DNA of 64,000 nucleotides, taken from Haematococcus lacustris. Its lineage: Eukaryota > Chlorophyta > Chlorophyceae > Chlamydomonadales > Haematococcaceae. The stretch covers positions 7,676,760 to 7,740,759 of the forward strand of contig JASKMD010000019.1 of assembly GCA_030144725.1 (NCBI GenBank), in the 5' to 3' direction. Under the pieces are notes generated by a model that had not been told where the DNA came from, did no database searches, and saw only the letters and a list, made by a program, of their open reading frames with translations. The position numbers were made by a program, and so were the translations under genes. This document shows, in pieces, positions 1 to 11,812 of this stretch (the stretch's first letter is position 1; every line of letters begins with the position of its first letter).

Positions 1-620
1 AACCCGCGTGTGCATGCTAGCTGCGGCACGCTGCTACCCCAACATCTCGTTTCAGCTGGCTGGCATGTCTAGGCAAGAGACTGGCTACGGTGTAGCCGTA
101 CATGTATTGCGGGACTGGGCCATGGCATTAGGCCCGTCTCCGTGGCAGTGCAGCAGCGGCAGCCCAAGCAGGCGTGCAAGCAATGATTAAGAAGCCGCTA
201 CAGCAAGCTGGCAGTGTTGAGGAATGGGAGGGACACAATGACAAAAAGATGTGCCATGTGTTCAAACAGAACTACAAGAGACATGGAACCCACTTGTTGT
301 TGCTATGTTGCTTACACACCTTCTCACACTATCTACAGCATTGCAAGTACATGCTGCCAGGCAGGCAAGCCAGGCAAGGCTGGGCCTGGTGGCATTCATA
401 ACACACTGTTCTGCACTGTCCACAAATGTGTGGCACCCATCAGCCCAAAGTGCCCACAGCCACGTACTGAGAGTCAGCTAGCTGCCCAGGTTTTGCATAT
501 CATACACCAAGGAGGAGTTCAACAGCGCCAAGTGGGGTCGGGCAGAGCGGACTAGCCACAGTCAACGTAGAGACTGGCCGCAGCAAACTGTGGCAGGACT
601 ACAGCTTGAGCAGGCCAACA
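1..620. other. no gene recognised
   Basis: I see no convincing coding exon, RNA gene or repeat array here. Only short open frames without family resemblance occur on either strand. Confidence 0.4.
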
Positions 621-830
621 AAACTCATTCAGCAAGGAACAACATGTCGACCTGTGGATAATCTCACTCAGCTACTACAAACACGTTGTAGCATCCTCGA
701 TCGCACCCTTGATGACTGCAAACCCCAAGTCGATGGCACGTTCCAGGGGCAAACCCCCTGACCACTGGGCTCCTCACCAAAACTAACAGCTTGAATGCTT
801 GTGAGGCTAACAGCCTGTGCAAACTACTAG
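621..830 (-). other. conserved noncoding sequence downstream of Fanzor copy A
   Basis: This stretch lies directly after the stop codon of the Fanzor relic (read on the minus strand). By eye it is roughly three-quarters identical to 63526-63715, where no Fanzor coding sequence accompanies it. It is therefore part of the mobile unit and not host flank. In TnpB and Fanzor systems the guide (omega) RNA is made from the 3' end of the element, so this is the natural place for such an RNA. That role is inference. A short hairpin (AGGCT-GTT-AGCCT, about 803-815) lies just past the stop. Confidence 0.45.
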
Positions 831-833
831 GGC

Positions 834-3271
834 CTACGCATTGTTGCGGGCCCGACCATCAATGCCCCGCCGGTACTCTGCAGCCCGGTGCAGCCTCTGC
901 CTGACCTTGGGCAGCCGGTCATTGACCAGCTTGTAGCGCTGCTGGTACTCCTTGCCAACGGGGGGCAGAGCCTCTAGGTCAGTCCACCTGCACAGCTCCA
1001 AGGGGCGCTGCATGCTCTCCCCAATGCGCTGGAAGTTCAGGCAGGGGTTGGTGTCCCGGTCCAGCCACCTGCCCCATGAAGGGGCCTGGGGTGGTGGCAC
1101 TGGGCCAGGTGGGGGCTGGGCAGGGGGCTGGTCCTAGGCAGGGGGAGGGGGAGGTGGTGGCTCCTGGGCTGGGGCGGGGGGGTCCTGAGCAAGGGGGGCT
1201 GGGGGAGGGGGAGGGGGGTTGGGCGGCACCTCATGGCACCACTTCAGGCCCCGCACACACTTAGCGTGACGCACGCTCCAGGCTGGGCGCAATAGCCGGT
1301 GGTTGACCTGGCCTGCTGGGGGTACCCAGTCTGCGGGCCACGGGCGGTCATCTGGCAGGTGCAGCTCACAAGGCTGGCGGGCGTGCACCGACGAGCTTAC
1401 ACGGCTGGTGCGGAACTCATCCACAATTACCAGCCTGTCAGGCCTGGGATCTGCGCTGGGCCTGCTGGGCTGCTGCACCACCCTGCGAAACCCCTCCCGC
1501 ACCGCCCCAGCCTTCCACCCACCCTGGCTGAAGTTGCCCGCTCCCAGGAACACCGCCACCCCCCTCTCTTGGTGGTAGTGCTGGCGTGACACCCACGGGC
1601 TGTGTCCCGTTTGGCTTTGGTAAGCCCGCTGTCATGCTTAAGCTGCCCCTTGGTCAGCTCCCACTCCCACTGCTTGACCACCTGACCTGTGACTAGGTCC
1701 CGTTGTGCATGCGCAGCCTTGATGGCCTGGGTGACACCGGGGTCCACCCCCACGGCTATGTGGGTGGCTGGGCTGTAGTCGCTCGTGGCTGTGAGCTCAC
1801 GCCCTATGAAGGGCAGCTCCACTGCCTCATGGACTGCCTTGCCGTCTCTACCCTACGGGCAAAGTCCCACCCACTGTTCTGCAGCTGGCTGTACTGGATG
1901 AACCGCTGCCAGTGGGGCAGGCTGTCAGCCTCAAACCTGGCCCGTGTCAGAGTGTCCTGACCCAGGTCAGCCAGCAGGCCACGCAACACCTTGTCATCGA
2001 TGACAAAGTGCCTGGCCCGCACCCCCACCATAGGGAGCATGGTGAAGGGGAGCGGGCAGGTGCGGCGGCGGCGGCTGTTGCCATGGGGTTGGGCATGGGG
2101 GGCTATCTGCCAGGCCTCTAGGCAGCGGTTCACAAACAAGGCATACTGCACCCTCTTCTCTAAGGGCAGCCAGCCTGCACCCCCCTTCCCTATCGACTCT
2201 ACTCCCGCCTCCCACTCAGCCGGCAGCCCCAGCAGCCCCCTGTGCCAGACTACCTCTTCCCGCCACCCATCCTGCCGTAGCACACTATTGGGTGGCAAAC
2301 GCCACTTGTGCTCCCGGTCTGGCTGGCTGTAGTCAAGCCTACCTAGCACCAGTTGGGTGAAGTGCTTCTTTGCCTCCTTGCTGAAACCTCCTGCCACCAC
2401 CCCGACTGCCTTGGCCCACCAGCTGATGAAGCGCTGCGGGTGACGGTAGAACTCTGTGATGCTTGTGATGATTTTGGTTGCGTTGGCATTTAGGGAGTTG
2501 TTGTCGCCTTGCAGGTGCACCTGGTCCAGCTCCTGAAGCTTGGCAACTGGCCAGGCACTGCTGGGCTGCTCAAACACGGCCACCTCGCCGGGCAGCAGCC
2601 TGATGCGGCTGTGGTGGGGGCCACGCATCAGGTGCTCCTGCACACTTGCATTGGTGAGCAGATCCATGGCAGCCTTGATCTGTGGCAGCAGGCTGGGGTC
2701 TTCGACGTCCAACTGAACTGGGGGAGGCAGCTGGGCTGGGGGGGCTGCACTGCGGGGTGAGTGGCGTGTGGGGAGGCGGGGGTGAGAGTAGGGAGGGCAG
2801 GCTGGGTCAGGTGGGGGAGGGGGGCATGGGGCTGGACCTGCTGCTGGGAAGCCTGGTGTGGGCTGGCCTAGGAAGGACTGGAGCAGCATGGTCAGCGACA
2901 TGACCGCTGCCAGGCAACACTGCATGCTGCCCATGGTCATGCGCTGGTTAGCCTGTGCCACCACTGCATCGACTTCCTCTGGGCTCAGGTCAGGCTTCGC
3001 TGCCTCCACAAGGCCGCGAAAGGCTGCCTTGACAACCTGGCGCCGCTCTGCGATCACTTCCTGCTCACCCTGCCCCTCATCCTCTTGCTGCCCGCTGCCA
3101 CTGGCACCTGCATTACGTGGGACGGCACAGCACACGCGCAGAACTTGATGTCGCGGGGACCACACTGCGTCGCGTCGTGAGGGGGACCTAGCCTTCCGTC
3201 GAGCTTAGTGGCTTACCGGCTGCACACTGTGCGGGGGAGACGTGGCGCTTGCGTTTCCTTTTCGGCGGCAT
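834..3271 (-). pseudogene. Fanzor (TnpB-like RuvC nuclease) relic, copy A
   Basis: Fanzors are eukaryotic RNA-guided DNA nucleases related to IS605/IS607 TnpB. Exon 1 (3217-3271) starts MPPKRKRKRH, a clear nuclear localisation signal, and splices in phase to 3107. The long amino-terminal region contains the segment VRARHFVIDD. The split RuvC centre is visible in order: VGVDPGV (Asp codon about 1742-1744), VDEFRTSRVSS (Glu codon 1416-1418) and WLDRDTN (Asp codon 1059-1061), followed by a family-typical tail ending at 834. A Cys-bearing segment (RGLKWC) lies before the last motif, but the usual first Cys pair of the zinc ribbon is not visible. The gene is broken: a frameshift near 1840 inside a TDGK-like motif, a frame change with apparent loss of roughly 100 residues near 1590, and an in-frame TAG at 1134-1136. 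Family assignment is firm; activity is not expected. Confidence 0.75.
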
Positions 3272-3970
3272 CTCAGGGATTTAGCAACACCATCCAAGCG
3301 TGCTAGGTGGGGCATCAGGTCGCCATTCAATCGGAGTGCCGGCAACCGGAGTGGGGCGAAAATGAGATCCATTACACAATCCATTACACAATCTTGCACA
3401 ATCTTGCACAATCTTGCACAAAGGCTGTGAGTACAGCCAGACTACTCAAAGGCCGAGCGTGCTCTAAACAGACAAGACACCAAAAAAAAAAAAATCAGGC
3501 TGACACTACAGCTTGAGCAGTCAATGCCTGACGACCTGCACCATGCAGCCAGCACCATGCAGGATTCATCTGGAGGCCTGGGCTGCGAGCGGCTGCGAGA
3601 CCGAAGACCCACTGCCCAGCAGCAGCAGCAGCAGCAGCAGGAGGGGCCTGCTGTGGCGCCATAGAGTGTGCCGTGTTGAAGCTGTCATCTGCCCCTGAGG
3701 GGGTCAGGCAGCAGTGCAAGGGGTTCTTCCCAAACTCCCGCAGCCCCAGGGACATTGGTGTAGAGGTAGCGGATCCTGGGGCTGAGAAATCACAGTTCTG
3801 CTGAGGAAGCACAGCTGCCGGCTGAGCTGGGCGTGGCGCTACTGCCATTGACTGAATGGCGACAGTTGACTCAGTTGGCACGGGCAATTGTGTTCTCGCC
3901 TTGCATTGACTGCCCTGAGTCGCTGCGTCACTTGCATGGCACAGGTTGAGCGTGAGTCTAGTATTCCCAC
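3272..3970. repeat. intergenic stretch with short tandem repeats
   Basis: No gene is seen between the Fanzor start and the aldo/keto reductase stop. About 3373-3421 holds imperfect repeats of ATTACACAATC and TTGCACAATC, and about 3617-3641 is a (CAG)n run. Confidence 0.5.
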
Positions 3971-6900
3971 TCAGTTCCAGGCTAGGCCGGCTCGCTCCTC
4001 CCAATACTTCTCTGCGGGCTGGCGCATCTGCTCCATCAGCTGCGCGACGTCGTCCCAGACCAGGCTGGCTGCGACAGCTGGCGCCCTGGCGTTTGAAGCC
4101 ATGTGCTCCACGGTCGCGGCACCAGACAGCACCATGGGCCTGAACGGTTGGACCATGGCCACCGCTAGGGCCAGGGCATCTGGGCTGCAACCTGCAGCAG
4201 CAGCCAGCATGGCACCAAGGGGATTTCCTCCTCAAAGCCTGGCGGCAGGAGCCAAGAATGTCTAGGTGGCAAAGCGTCTAGGCAGTACCCCTCGCATCCC
4301 TCTCTCCTTACTTTCCCCTTACTTCCCCTTACTTTCCACTCACATCCCTCTCCCCTTACTTTCCTGTGGCCCTACACCACTAACCTAATCTGGGAATCTG
4401 GGGAGAATGGATAATCTGGGAAACGTGGCACCCACAGCCCCTGCCCCTGCCCCTCGCTTTGCCCCTCCCCTCACCCAGCTTTGCCACAGCCTCCTGGTGG
4501 CAATGATGAATATCCTGGTGCGTGGTGCAAGCAGCCCTCTCTGCCCCTTCCCTCCCCTACCCTACCCTGCCCCCGCTCCTCCCTCACCCAGCTTTGCCGC
4601 CATCAGCTGCAAGGGGCTGCCAGCATCAGGGTCCTGCCGTGACAGCAGCCGGCCATTGGCCATAGCCTCCTGTGTGCCCAGGCGGTACACAGACAAGCAC
4701 CGACACAGTCACGCTGGGTTCAGGGTCAGTCACACACCCCTACACACATACATTGCCGCGCTCCATGACCCTTGCTTCACGGATACCTAGTGCTGGAGAT
4801 GTCATCGATGACAACCCCCTGCGCCCCGACACTGCCTCACTCCCTGACCTCACCTCACCCTGACCTCACCCTAGACCTCACCCCATGCCCTGACCCTGAC
4901 CCTTGCCCTCTAACCCTGCCCCTGGCCCCTGACCCTTGGTCACTGACCCCAGACGGCCCCTGACCCCAGAAGGCTCCCTGACCCCTGACCCTGACCCCAG
5001 GCGGTGACGCGGCCTCCCCCACCTTCACAATGACATGCAAGCCCGCCTCAGCAGCCTCCAACAGGGCAGGACCTGCAGCCAGGGGTAGCAGCCTTGGGTT
5101 CAGGGCTGGGCTCAGACTGAGGGGTAGGCGGTGGTTACAGGGAGCGCCACAGCAAGGCATAGGCAAACCCAGCCCAGCCCAGCCCAGCCCAACCCAACCC
5201 AGCCCAGCCCAGCCCAGCCCAGCCCAGCCCAGCCCAGCCCAGCCTAGCCCAGCTCCAGTGCAGCCCTTGCGTCCTGTGTCTCACCAGCTGTTGACGGGTG
5301 TGGGTATCTCTGCCACTACCCAGCCGCATTCTATTCCCAGATTGCCATAAACTGTGCATGAAAATGTTTGCATGATTTCGTGAACTCAATCACCTCACAG
5401 CCACCTGTGAGGCCCACCCTTGCCCTGCCCAGCACTGACCCGCAGACTGCTCCTTCAGGTTCCATGTGGCCTGCACGCTGTCAAACAGGAGGGCCCCGCT
5501 TCGGGTGGTCAGCTGCAGCGCCCTGTGTAGTGTGGCAGCCTGGCCAGCACCTGCACAGTCAGCCTCAACACCACAACCCTAGCCAACTCATTGCCTGGCT
5601 GGAGAAGGGCCATAAACAAGTATCCGAGGTGAGAGTGAGGTGAGAGTGAGGTGAGAGTGAGGTGAGAGTGAGGGCCTGGCTGGAGCAGCAGGGGTGCAGG
5701 GGCATCTGGCCGCTGGGTCTGACGCCTCGCGAGAACAAGGTGTGAATCAGTGTGAGATGAAGGTACGCATGAATGACAACCAGAGGGGAGAGCAGTGTGG
5801 GTTAAGGCTAGTAGGGTCATGAGTGAGGGCCAGAGGTGAGAGTGAGGTGAGAGTGAGGGCATTGTCAGTTGTAAGCCTCTGATACTTGCTCTAAATCATG
5901 TCAGGGGGGCACATTGTGCTGGGCCAGCATGCCATGACAGGGGCCCTACCATGGCAGGTGGAGGGGAGGAGGGGGGTGGGGTGAGGGCCCACCTGACAGG
6001 CTCAGCCCTATCTTCCAGCCCTGCTCCCCTTTCAGCCGCTCCAGCTCCGCCAGCACCTCCCTAGACTATGCAGAGCAGCAGCCAGGCAACAGCCATTGGG
6101 TCAAGGGATCAAAGGACAGAAACCTGGCCTTCGGCCCTAACCCTGGCCTTTGGCCCTAACCCTGGCCTTTGGCCCTAACCCTGGCAATGACCCTGACCCT
6201 GACATCCGCCCTGACCCTGAGCCTGGCCCTGCAACCAGACAGCAACCAGTGGTCAAAAGGTGGGAGTGAAAGGACACCAGCCTCCTTGCTCACGGCCCTG
6301 ACCAGCCTCCTAGCTCGCAGCCATGGCGACCCTGAGCTAGACCTCCTCCCTCCTCCCTCCTCCCTCCTCCCTCCTCCCTCCTCCCTCCTCCCTCCTCCCT
6401 CCTCCCCCTCCCCCTCCCCCTCCCCCTCCCCCTCCCCTCCCCCTCCCCCTCCCCCCTCCCCCTCTTACCTGCAGCACCCCGCTGTCCAGGGTTGCGCTGT
6501 GCACCTGGTACAGCCTGAGCCATGGCCCCAGCAGTGCCCCGCTCTCTCCTGACTGAGCCAGCAGGCGGGGCAGGGAGTGGTCCTTCACCTCGTGGGGGGC
6601 GCCGCCAGTGTCCACCTGCAGCCAAACACAAGGGAGGCCAGTGGCGGCGGCTGCTACTGGCAGTGATGCTGCTGCTGCTCTCCCTGCTGCTGCTGCTCCT
6701 GCTGCTGCTCCTGCTGCTGCTCTCCCTGCTGCTGCTGCTCCTGCTGCTGCTCCTGCTGCTGCTCTCCCTGCTGCTGCTGCCGCTAGCCCTTCATGTGTTT
6801 TGCCGGCTGCTGCTTGCAGCTGTGGCGGCGTCTGCGGCTGCCTAGCAGTCTGGTGTCTTACATCCAGCTGTTCTGACTGCTCCTGCTGGTGACCGTGGTT

Positions 6901-8169
6901 GTGGCTAGCTGTGGCGGTTGTGGCAGTTGTGGCAATGGCTGCGGCGGTGGCGGTTGGGGCTTTGGCCATTCACCCTCCAGTCTGCAGTGTATGTGTAGCC
7001 CCACTTGCTGCCCACCAGCACGCTGCCAGGGGTCAGGGAGCGGGCAGCGAGCCATGAAGACAGAAAGTCCTCCGCTGCCCCGTAGCTGTGGGCAGCAGGG
7101 GTGGGGTTAGGGTTGGGGTTAGGGTTAGGGTAAGGAGGTCATGGCCAGGGCCAGGGCCAGGACTAGTGTTGGCTGGGTGGGAAGCAGGAGGAGGGGCAGC
7201 AGGAGGGAAGCAGGGGAGAGGCCGGGATGAGGGGACGGGCAGCAGGGGAGAGGATGGCAGGGCCGGAGGTGGAGGTGGAGGTTCTACCAACTTATAACTA
7301 ACTACCAACTTATAACTAACCCTAACCCTAACCCTAACCATATTGTTGCCAACCCTAACCCTAACCCTGGAGCAGAACAAGCTAGATGGGTGGGGACCAT
7401 GGCTGCAGCTGGCATTGCCTGGCACCACCACTGTCACCTGGGGCAAGGAGGGCAGCCGGGGGGGGTCAGCAGGCAGCGCACCTGCGTGCCGCGTCAAAGT
7501 ACCTGCACAGCATGTGACATTCACAACCCAGCACTGAGTCAGACTGGGCAGACGTGGTGTGTACTTGTTACAGACAAAGAAGAAAACACCATCACTGCGC
7601 TTGACAGCGCTGGATCAATATCAGGTTTGTCAATACATAAATTAATATAAGGCTAGGCTAGTCTGGTCTGCTTTGAGTTGGTCCCGTCTGGTCTGGTTTG
7701 GCCTGATCTCGCTCTACCTGGTTAGCCTTTCCACCTGGTCTGGATTGAGTTGCTCTCGTCTGGTCTAGTCCAGCTATGGGTGTGCCCATCAGGTCGGCCC
7801 GTACTACCTAGGCCATCAAACCCTCGGTGTCAGCCTCAGCTTAACTTGTCGCGATCCGCTGCCCTACACCTCCATCACGGCGGAGTAGTCATCAACACTG
7901 GCCGCGCACCTGACACCCGCGGCGTAGGCGGCGTCCAGCACGCGCCAGCACTGCTGCCGCATTGCCTCGCGGTCGGTGCCGGCGCTCAAGTCCCTGGCAT
8001 GTCCAAGGTTGATGTACCCCGGCCGGCCGAGCGCCGCCAATCCCAAGCCCAGCGGCGGCACGTCGATGCCAGCGACGTCCAGGAACGCGCGACGCACCGG
8101 GAGACCTGCCAGGGCCGGAGGATGCGCGCGACGCACCGCAGGGCTGCCACATACGTGTCCGATCAACAT
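3971..8169 (-). CDS. aldo/keto reductase family protein, complete, nine exons
   Basis: Members of this family reduce aldehydes or ketones, or oxidise sugars, with NAD(P)H; the substrate here is unknown. Exons on the minus strand are 8169-7910, 7502-7482 (only 21 nt, encoding YFDAARS), 7085-6974, 6615-6469, 6065-5993, 5550-5440, 5072-5023, 4669-4588 and 4191-3971. All junctions are GT-AG with matching phase and give 358 residues. All four catalytic residues are visible: Asp90 and Tyr95 in YFDAARSYG, Lys121 in VGSKWGYT, His170 in LYQVHSATLDS. The barrel end reads MVLSGAATVEHM. GLGLAALGRPGYINLGH near residue 50 resembles plant and algal relatives. The start at 8169 is the first Met in frame, and an upstream exon (transit peptide) is possible. 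The first four exons and most of exon 5 are duplicated at 14762-16890. Confidence 0.85.
5165..5247. repeat. (CCCAG)n microsatellite in a reductase intron
   Basis: About sixteen near-perfect AGCCC pentamers lie in the intron between exons 6 and 7 of the aldo/keto reductase. The same pentamer on the opposite strand forms the long array at 48966-49260. Confidence 0.8.
6349..6463. repeat. (CTCCCTC)n / (CCCCCT)n tract in a reductase intron
   Basis: A pure pyrimidine tract lies next to the donor of exon 4 on the minus strand. The duplicate at 15061-15184 differs by about one base in length, which accounts for the 8720 to 8721 offset change. Confidence 0.7.
6665..6785. repeat. (CTG)n-rich tract in a reductase intron
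   Basis: CTG runs interrupted by CTCC lie in intron 3 of the aldo/keto reductase and are repeated at 15386-15506. Long open frames here on either strand are artefacts of the triplet repeat. Confidence 0.6.
7106..7369. repeat. interstitial telomere-like TTAGGG/CCCTAA tracts
   Basis: Short runs of GGGTTAGGGTT (about 7106-7133) and CCCTAACCCTAACCCTAA (about 7317-7369) face each other inside an intron of the aldo/keto reductase, between exons 2 and 3. The duplicate copy has them at 15827-16090. Confidence 0.6.
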
Positions 8170-9726
8170 CAGCTGCGCACATCACACTTGGGGCTGGGCG
8201 CAGGTCGACGCAGCGCGGTCAACGTAGGAAGCCGTAGGTCAACGCATGTCGGTCAACGTAGGGGGTCAAAGGTCAACGCACGGTAGGTGGGATGAATGTG
8301 TACACTCTGGGTGTTAAGGCTGAGTTTGAAGAGGCTTCAGCTGCAGCTGTGGCTGTTGCTGCCGTCGTTCCTCGGTTCACAATAGGATGGAGAGGGTGAG
8401 GTGGGTGGAGAGGGATGGAGGCGGGTGAGCAGTGTGAGGGGGATTGGTGGGAAGGTGAAGCGGTGCGGGGGTGAAGGGAGGGGTGGAGGGGAAGGGAGGG
8501 GGTAACCAGCTGAGAGGGGCTGGCATTGCCCACTCCCACCAGCAGGTATGCATGAGGCATCACAGGGTGGCAATGCCATGTCATGTGCTTGCTGTCCCCT
8601 CGGCAGCTGGCCCACCTTGCACGGAAGCCTGGCTGGTGGTAGCTTGCAAACCTGCTGTAGCTGCGTTGCCGCCCTGCATGTTAATGCGGCGCTTCACGAC
8701 CTGCGATGAGCTGGGGCAAGGATAGGGGCAGGCGAGGGGGCAGCGTTTAGCAGTTGAGCAGTACTCGCGGCCACACAGTTGCCAAGGCGAGTGAGGTGTC
8801 CACTCCTGCTGTGTACTGTGCACTTGTGTATTCCAAGCAATGATCTTTCTACATGCTTAGGAGAACCTCAATGCGTTTGCACCAGGATAAGCACGCAACG
8901 GCACAGCGTACCAATGTAACAATATTGCTCGCGATGCTGTGTTTGGTACCTTTGTCGGGTTCCTCACGGATGCTATGGCGTTCATGGGTACGTAGGGCGA
9001 GTTGGGCTTATAGGAATGACAGATATGGCGGATGCGGGAGGTATGTGACTGCGAGGATTGGTATCGGACCGGTAGGTGTAAACTGTCCAGGTTGTGCAGA
9101 GGGTTAGGATCAAGTGTTACATAGAACATAGTTGTTTTGTTAATGCAACAAACAAAATTATTTTCTCGTATTTGTGGCGGCTTGGCGTATTTTGGTGATG
9201 CATGAGGGCTGTAGGGATTTAAAACATGTAAACTGTCCACTTATACTCGTACTCATGCTGAGCTGCAATGCAACCTATCCAAGTAATCTACCAACTTACT
9301 GCCTTGGCCATGTAAATAGTGGCTAGTGTTTTGTTATTGGTTAGGTCCCGTCGCTACACGACCGTCCTACGACTGTCCTACAGTTGCACGACGCCTTTGC
9401 TCATGAGTACTGATTGCAGGACATGGTGAACACACCGCCAACCTGCTTTGTTTCTGCAGGCTTCAAGAGTGAGGGTGCATGGCCAACGCACCACACGAAA
9501 ACCGGAGGTGCGCGGCGCGGAGCCGACTGCAGCTGCCGTGAACCATCGCATAGTGAGGGGCACGCACACCTAAGGCGGGATGATGGCGATGCGCCGCTGG
9601 ATTAGTGCCGAGGCTTGCTTGCGAGGCCCATTGGTGGCGTGACGTTGGCCCGGACCAGGATGGCCCCACGCGCGGGCTCCGTCGCCCGGTCGCGCAGGGG
9701 TCGATCGGACACTAGCCTGCGCCGGG
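8170..9726. other. divergent intergenic region, copy 1
   Basis: This lies upstream of the aldo/keto reductase. A single plausible short exon on the plus strand (8292-8395) is listed separately. No other gene, RNA gene or array is evident. The duplicate in copy 2 is split by the Copia insertion between 17570 and 21694. Confidence 0.4.
8292..8395 (+). CDS. possible first exon of an unrecognised gene
   Basis: An ATG opens a frame reading MNVYTLGVKAEFEEAS and ends in PRFTIGWR before a good donor (GG|GTGAGG). The start weakly resembles first exons of small CXXC zinc-binding proteins (the DUF866 family). No second exon with a Cys pair is visible downstream, so a real gene is doubtful. An identical copy lies at about 17013-17116. 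Confidence 0.2.
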
Positions 9727-11526
9727 CAGCTGGTCACCCCCGCCATTGGCCCCGCAAATGTGAGACGGTCTGGGGCGCGAATCTCCGTGAAGCTCGCGAC
9801 AAAGTTTTGACGCAGACGGGTGTAACAGGTGTATGCGGCACCCACCGTCCGCAAAACACTAGCTCAGATCGGCGCCCGCCCAAACCTGACCTGTGCCTTC
9901 CGCTCCTAAAAGACTCACGCACATCATAAGGCGAGGCTAGCAATCCTTCTACGCACGCCGTAAGCCAACGGCACAAGTGCAGTACGCCTGCTTGCATGTC
10001 AGTGCATGGAGCATATAATTCGTGAATATGCGCACAAGTCAGCCATCTGGCACCCCTTACCTCACTGACGTTGCGGCATGACTCTATGCCACATCATCAC
10101 TTGGCACTATGTTGTTGGGACGGCTCGGGATGGCTCTGGCTTTCAGTGTTACATGTGCCGTGGTGCCTCAACCTTCTCCCTCAACTTTAGCAGGCACATG
10201 TCACGCAACTCATTCCTTGAATTGAAAGTATTTTTGAATTGAAAGAACAACACAAACAAAACACATTACACAAGTTGTAGACCACTTCACTCCTGGACTG
10301 TGCTACCAAGGCAAGCTCTGCCTCATTGTCAAACTGTGGCTGGGGTGCTCCTGGCATGCTGTCTGGCTGCTCTAGCTGGTGATGGTCGACCTGAGGGTAG
10401 CCTCCGGGCTGTTGCAGGTCACCACATTGCCAACACCTGCAAAACAAAAGACACATTACACACGTTGTAGACCACTTCATTGGCACCTGACACATAGCTT
10501 CAACCACAGCCCCAGCTATGTACTTGGGGGCAGTGAAGGTGGGAGGGGGTTGCTGTGGCTGTTGGGGAGGGGTTGGAGGGGAAGGGAGGGGGGCAATGTT
10601 GGCTGCAGCCATTGCCCATTCTGCAGCCCTTGCTGCCTATGCCCGGGCGGGGGGGGAGGCGGGGGGGAGGGCGGGGGGGAGGGGCAAGGAGAAACCTGAT
10701 CCTGGTGCAGGGAGGGGGGAGGGGGCTGCTGCTCATATAGTGAGTGTGGCCATATAGTGAGTGTGGCAGGGAGGGGGAGGAGCCGGTTGCTCCTGGGGCG
10801 GGCCTTGCAGCTGCCGGGGTGGGGAGGGGGGAGGGGGTTGTTGCTTCTGGTGCATAGAAACACAGAAACATGTTGGCTCAACATAATGAGGCGTAGCGTC
10901 GTTCATAAGAAATAATAAGAGATGAAAGTCGGGCAGGTGACTGTTGTGTGCTACCCTCAACTGTTCATGCCTGTCATGCGTTGCGCAAGTGTGCGCGTGA
11001 ACATCAAACTGACCTAGACAAGGTGACATACAATACTATCTTACTCACCTCTTGCTCACTGTTTTCAAAAGCTGATTCCCTTGCTGCACTCCTGCTTGGA
11101 AGAGCCTTGGGCTGCTGTGGGTTTGATGCTGATCCTCACAACAGCCAAGCACCTGTGGAGGTCAGCAGATTTGGTTGCATGTGTTGACATTGTATGCAAA
11201 ACGCACTAAGAAACAGCACCCCGTGCTTACCTGAGATGTATTCGCGAGTTGCCCAGTCCAACGGCAGCAAAGGCTGCTCGGCACGGAAATGCCTCCGGCC
11301 ACCAATCCACCTCTCCTGTTGCGACACGCATATAAACAGATGGAGAAGGACATTGCGAAGCTAATCAAGTCGTCGAGACAATGCAGTACAATCGACAAAA
11401 GAGGGCCTAACCTGCTAGCGACACCGTTGTGAGATGTAGAGCCCAATGGTGGAAGAATTACATGCAGCGGATCAAAGACGGTGCCAAAAAGTGAACTGCG
11501 GGGCCAATGGCGGGGGTGACCAGCTG
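9727..11526. mobile_element. non-autonomous DNA transposon with 24 bp perfect TIRs and CAGCTG flanks
   Basis: The segment 9733-11520 (1788 bp) begins GTCACCCCCGCCATTGGCCC and ends in its exact inverse; 24 bases match. Both sides are flanked by CAGCTG (9727-9732 and 11521-11526). The duplicate locus at about 22575-22590 has a single CAGCTG and no insert, so the pre-insertion site is visible. Because CAGCTG is palindromic, the target duplication can be read as 6 bp CAGCTG or as 2 bp GC with longer TIRs. No transposase frame is evident inside. It contains two copies of a motif ending GTTGTAGACCACTTCA (about 10260 and 10460) and G-rich tracts at 10640-10830. Confidence 0.85.
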
Positions 11527-11812
11527 CGCGCCCCCGCCCCCGCTTAGCGCCGCGAGCTTTGAACGACTAGCTTGAGAAAGGGACGGGATACCGAGCTGTG
11601 TTGGGAAACCACTCCATCAAGTACAAGGTGTACCTGCGCATGACAGAGGTGGCGTAAGGGACGAAAAGATCAGGCGAAGGTCGTAAGTGGGTCAACACCC
11701 GCGCGGGACCCACTAAGAGCAATAAGATTAAATTAAGTCCATAGAGCCGATGCGCAATTCATTGCGACTGGAGCGAGGTGCTTTGGTGACGACCTGCATT
11801 GACTAGTCTCGT

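Noticed and set aside
3495..4235. 246-codon minus-strand frame
   Set aside because: It is out of frame with the last reductase exon, which explains the region better.
6337..6969. Ala/Gln-rich 210-codon protein on the minus strand
   Set aside because: It fuses reductase exon 4 to an intronic CTG tract; correct splicing (6974 to 6615) gives the aldo/keto reductase.
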